Origin: Candidatus Altimarinota bacterium
GTDB lineage: Bacteria; Patescibacteriota; Gracilibacteria; UBA1369; LOWO2-01-FULL-3
DNA: 64,000 bases
Direction of reading: 5' to 3'
Assembly: GCA_023231115.1 (NCBI GenBank)
Contig: JALNWA010000005.1
Coordinates: 3,351 to 67,350 of the forward strand
This document shows positions 62,372-64,000 of this stretch, piece by piece. Made by a program: the position numbers and the translations under genes. A model generated the notes under the pieces. The model searched no databases. It was given only the letters and a program-made list of their open reading frames with translations, and was not told where the DNA came from. Numbering within the stretch: position 1 is the stretch's first letter; every line of letters begins with the position of its first letter.

Positions 62372-63271
62372 ATGGACATACTTAAAGAAGTAAAAAATTT
62401 CGTTAAGTCTCACAAAAAACCTTTGATTGTCGTTCTTGGGCCTACGGCTTCGGGAAAAACGGATTTATCTTTGCAAATTGCGCATGAAATAAACGGTGAG
62501 ATTATTTCTACCGATTCAAGGCAATTATACAAAGGGCTTGAAATAGGCTCAGACATAATTCCGGAAGAAAAAAGAGAAGGTATCCCTCATCACATGCTTG
62601 GCATCTCAGAGCCAAAAAAGACAATTACACTCGCGGAATATCAGGACATGGCAAACGAAAAAATAAAAGAAATTTTTAAGAAGAAAAACGTGCCGATGCT
62701 TGTCGGGGGAACGGGGCTTTATATAAGCGCAATAACTCAAGGTTATCAACTACCGCGAATGGAGCCGGATTTGAAACTTAGAGCACGTCTTTTTAAACAG
62801 GCTGAAAAATACGGGAATAATTATATTTATAAAAAATTGCAGAAACTGGATCCTTCTGCGGCAAAAAAGATACATCCAAACAATCTTGTTTATGTCGTTA
62901 GGGCGATAGAAATAAACAAAATAAAAAAAGAAAACAAAAAAGACAAAAAGATTAACCCGAAATATGATGTTTTTATGGTAGGAATAGATTGGCCGAGAGA
63001 AAAACTTTATGAAAGGATCGGTTTACGTGTAGATAATCAGCTAAAACGAGGACTTGTAAATGAGGTAAAGACTTTAATGAAAAAGGGGTATAATGAGACC
63101 CTGCCGGCGATATCATCACTTGGGGCGAAGGAGATTATCCCTTACATAAGAGGAGAATCCACTCTCGAAGAATGTACTGAATTGCTCAAGAAAAATACTA
63201 GAAATTACGCAAAACGCCAAATGACATGGTTTAGAAGATATAAAAATATAATATGGCTAAAAAAACATTAA
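62372..63271 (+). CDS. miaA: tRNA dimethylallyltransferase
   Basis: The 299-residue enzyme has the P-loop GPTASGKTDL, DSRQLYKGLEIGSD, IPHHMLGI, PMLVGGTGLYISAI and a C-terminal part with YAKRQMTWFRRYKNIIW. These are all typical of MiaA. It transfers a dimethylallyl group to A37 of tRNAs that read codons starting with U. The gene has its own promoter and overlaps mazG by 19 bp, so it is the first gene of an operon running into recJ. Confidence 0.96.
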   Translation: MDILKEVKNFVKSHKKPLIVVLGPTASGKTDLSLQIAHEINGEIISTDSRQLYKGLEIGSDIIPEEKREGIPHHMLGISEPKKTITLAEYQDMANEKIKEIFKKKNVPMLVGGTGLYISAITQGYQLPRMEPDLKLRARLFKQAEKYGNNYIYKKLQKLDPSAAKKIHPNNLVYVVRAIEINKIKKENKKDKKINPKYDVFMVGIDWPREKLYERIGLRVDNQLKRGLVNEVKTLMKKGYNETLPAISSLGAKEIIPYIRGESTLEECTELLKKNTRNYAKRQMTWFRRYKNIIWLKKH

Positions 63272-63639
63272 AAAATTTAAAATTTTTGACTCAAAAATTA
63301 AGATCTGAAACTGGCTGTCCTTGGGATAGAAAACAGACTATTGAAAGCATGCTTAAATGCTTGATTGATGAAACACAGGAAGTAAAAGAGGCCGTAGAAA
63401 AAAAAGATTACAAAAATTTGGAGGAAGAACTTGGCGACGTACTTTTTCAAATTGTGATGATTGCAGAAATAGCAAAAGAAGAAAAATATTTTGACATGGA
63501 TGGAGTTGTGGAAGAGATTTACAAAAAAATAGTTTCCAGACACACGTGGGTTTTTGGCAAAGACAAGGCGCATACTCCTGAGGAAGCAATTGCAAAATGG
63601 CAGGAGAACAAGAAAAAAGAAAAAAATAATTCCAAATAA
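63253..63639 (+). CDS. mazG: MazG-family nucleotide pyrophosphohydrolase
   Basis: The 128-residue protein is a single MazG domain. CPWDRKQTIESMLKCLIDETQEV gives the first metal-binding Glu pair and LEEELGDVLFQIVMIAEIA the second (ExxE and ExxD). A C-terminal KIVSRHTWVFG follows, as in house-cleaning NTP pyrophosphatases. It should hydrolyse non-canonical (d)NTPs to the monophosphate. E. coli MazG has two such domains, so this is a short form. It overlaps the end of miaA by 19 bp and is followed at once by recJ. Confidence 0.93.
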   Translation: MAKKTLKNLKFLTQKLRSETGCPWDRKQTIESMLKCLIDETQEVKEAVEKKDYKNLEEELGDVLFQIVMIAEIAKEEKYFDMDGVVEEIYKKIVSRHTWVFGKDKAHTPEEAIAKWQENKKKEKNNSK

Positions 63640-64000
63640 ATGTCAGTATTCGGCAAAAAATGGGTGATTAAAAATGAAAAAACTTCTATAAGTACTTTCG
63701 AAAAAATACTTGAGAATAGAGGAATTGTTGATGAAAACGAAAAATTGGAATTTAACGATCCGTTTCTTTTTTCCGATATGGAAAAAGCCGTAAAAAGAAT
63801 TTTTGAGGCAATTGAAAAAAAAGAAAGAATAATAGTTTTTGGAGATTATGACGTGGACGGAATTACAGGAAGTTTGATTTTGTACAGCACATTAAAAAAG
63901 ATGGATGCGGTAGTGTCATATCGGCTTCCAAACAGGCTAAAAGACGGATACGGACTTTCAGAAAAATTCATAGATGAATTTATAAAAAAAGATATAAATC
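63640..64000 (+). CDS. recJ: Single-strand DNA exonuclease RecJ, N-terminal part
   Basis: The gene starts at the ATG directly after the mazG stop and runs past the right edge, so about 120 residues are visible. They include FNDPFLFSDMEKAVKRIFEAI and the first catalytic motif of the DHH superfamily, IVFGDYDVDGITGS, then RLPNRLKDGYGLS. These are diagnostic of RecJ, a 5'-3' exonuclease in recombination and mismatch repair. The DHH motif and C-terminal domains lie outside the window. Confidence 0.93.
   Translation, partial: MSVFGKKWVIKNEKTSISTFEKILENRGIVDENEKLEFNDPFLFSDMEKAVKRIFEAIEKKERIIVFGDYDVDGITGSLILYSTLKKMDAVVSYRLPNRLKDGYGLSEKFIDEFIKKDIN

Noticed and set aside
1..64000. Alternative genetic code (UGA as Gly)
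   Set aside because: Several complete genes end in TGA at natural positions and none needs read-through.
1..64000. CRISPR arrays, tRNA or rRNA genes
   Set aside because: No regularly spaced long repeats and no cloverleaf or rRNA-like segments were seen in the intergenic regions.

Overview
The window looks like a chromosomal segment of a Patescibacteria (CPR) bacterium, possibly Peregrinibacteria-like. The DNA is AT-rich, genes are tightly packed, and there are many long secreted or helical proteins without clear relatives. Ribosomal protein S6 carries a long charged tail, ThrRS lacks the TGS domain, and no rplI follows rpsF-ssb-rpsR. TGA ends several genes (for example at 22739-22741 and 33037-33039), so the UGA=Gly code of Gracilibacteria/Absconditabacteria is not used. 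The lineage is an inference; no rRNA or tRNA gene was seen.

Layout. 1-1827: envelope sugar genes (partial glycosyltransferase, GlmU-like enzyme). 1900-3512: a small-RNA candidate, a hicB gene with a truncated hicA, and a lipoprotein. 3526-5760: two paralogous PurP-type ligases, a mainly archaeal purine enzyme, although a complete purH lies at 12550-14088. 5936-9360: the most unusual region, an integron-like array. A tyrosine recombinase gene is divergent from four plus-strand gene cassettes (LysE-type exporter, GNAT acetyltransferase, small acidic protein, PH-like membrane protein). An attI-like junction, a candidate cassette promoter and three related attC-like palindromes of about 120 bp separate them. 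9287-12553: further accessory genes, namely two HigA paralogs, one HigB, a metallophosphoesterase and a membrane protein with a broken relative.

14194-17937: MopE-like protein, YidD, LysM/M23 hydrolase, rpsF-ssb-rpsR. 18010-29304: a plus-strand cluster of five poorly known genes around a VirB6/TrbL-like polytopic membrane protein; the last protein may end in a RelA/SpoT-like fold. 29234-37709: thrS, recF, a PrsW-type protease, a very Cys-rich protein, uvrA. 37710-38450: a small BldC/excisionase-type regulator with two arrays of TTTAAT repeated every 10 bp, followed by a 57-residue zinc-ribbon gene. 38573-54413: a minus-strand operon of five exported proteins headed by a giant of about 3860 residues with PDZ-like, Ig-like, FG-GAP-like, PKD-like and SLH regions.

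54588-60942: type IV pilus genes (two tandem pilins, pilC, pilB, pilO-like, pilN-like) interrupted by an intact hicA-hicB pair. 61041-62251: rplJ-rplL with an L10-type leader, an attenuator and a large terminator. 62372-64000: miaA, mazG and the start of recJ.

Themes: surface and pilus functions fill about a third of the window. The integron-like array and the toxin-antitoxin genes form an accessory island between the purP pair and purH. All promoter, attC and operator calls are from reading the sequence by eye and are unverified.
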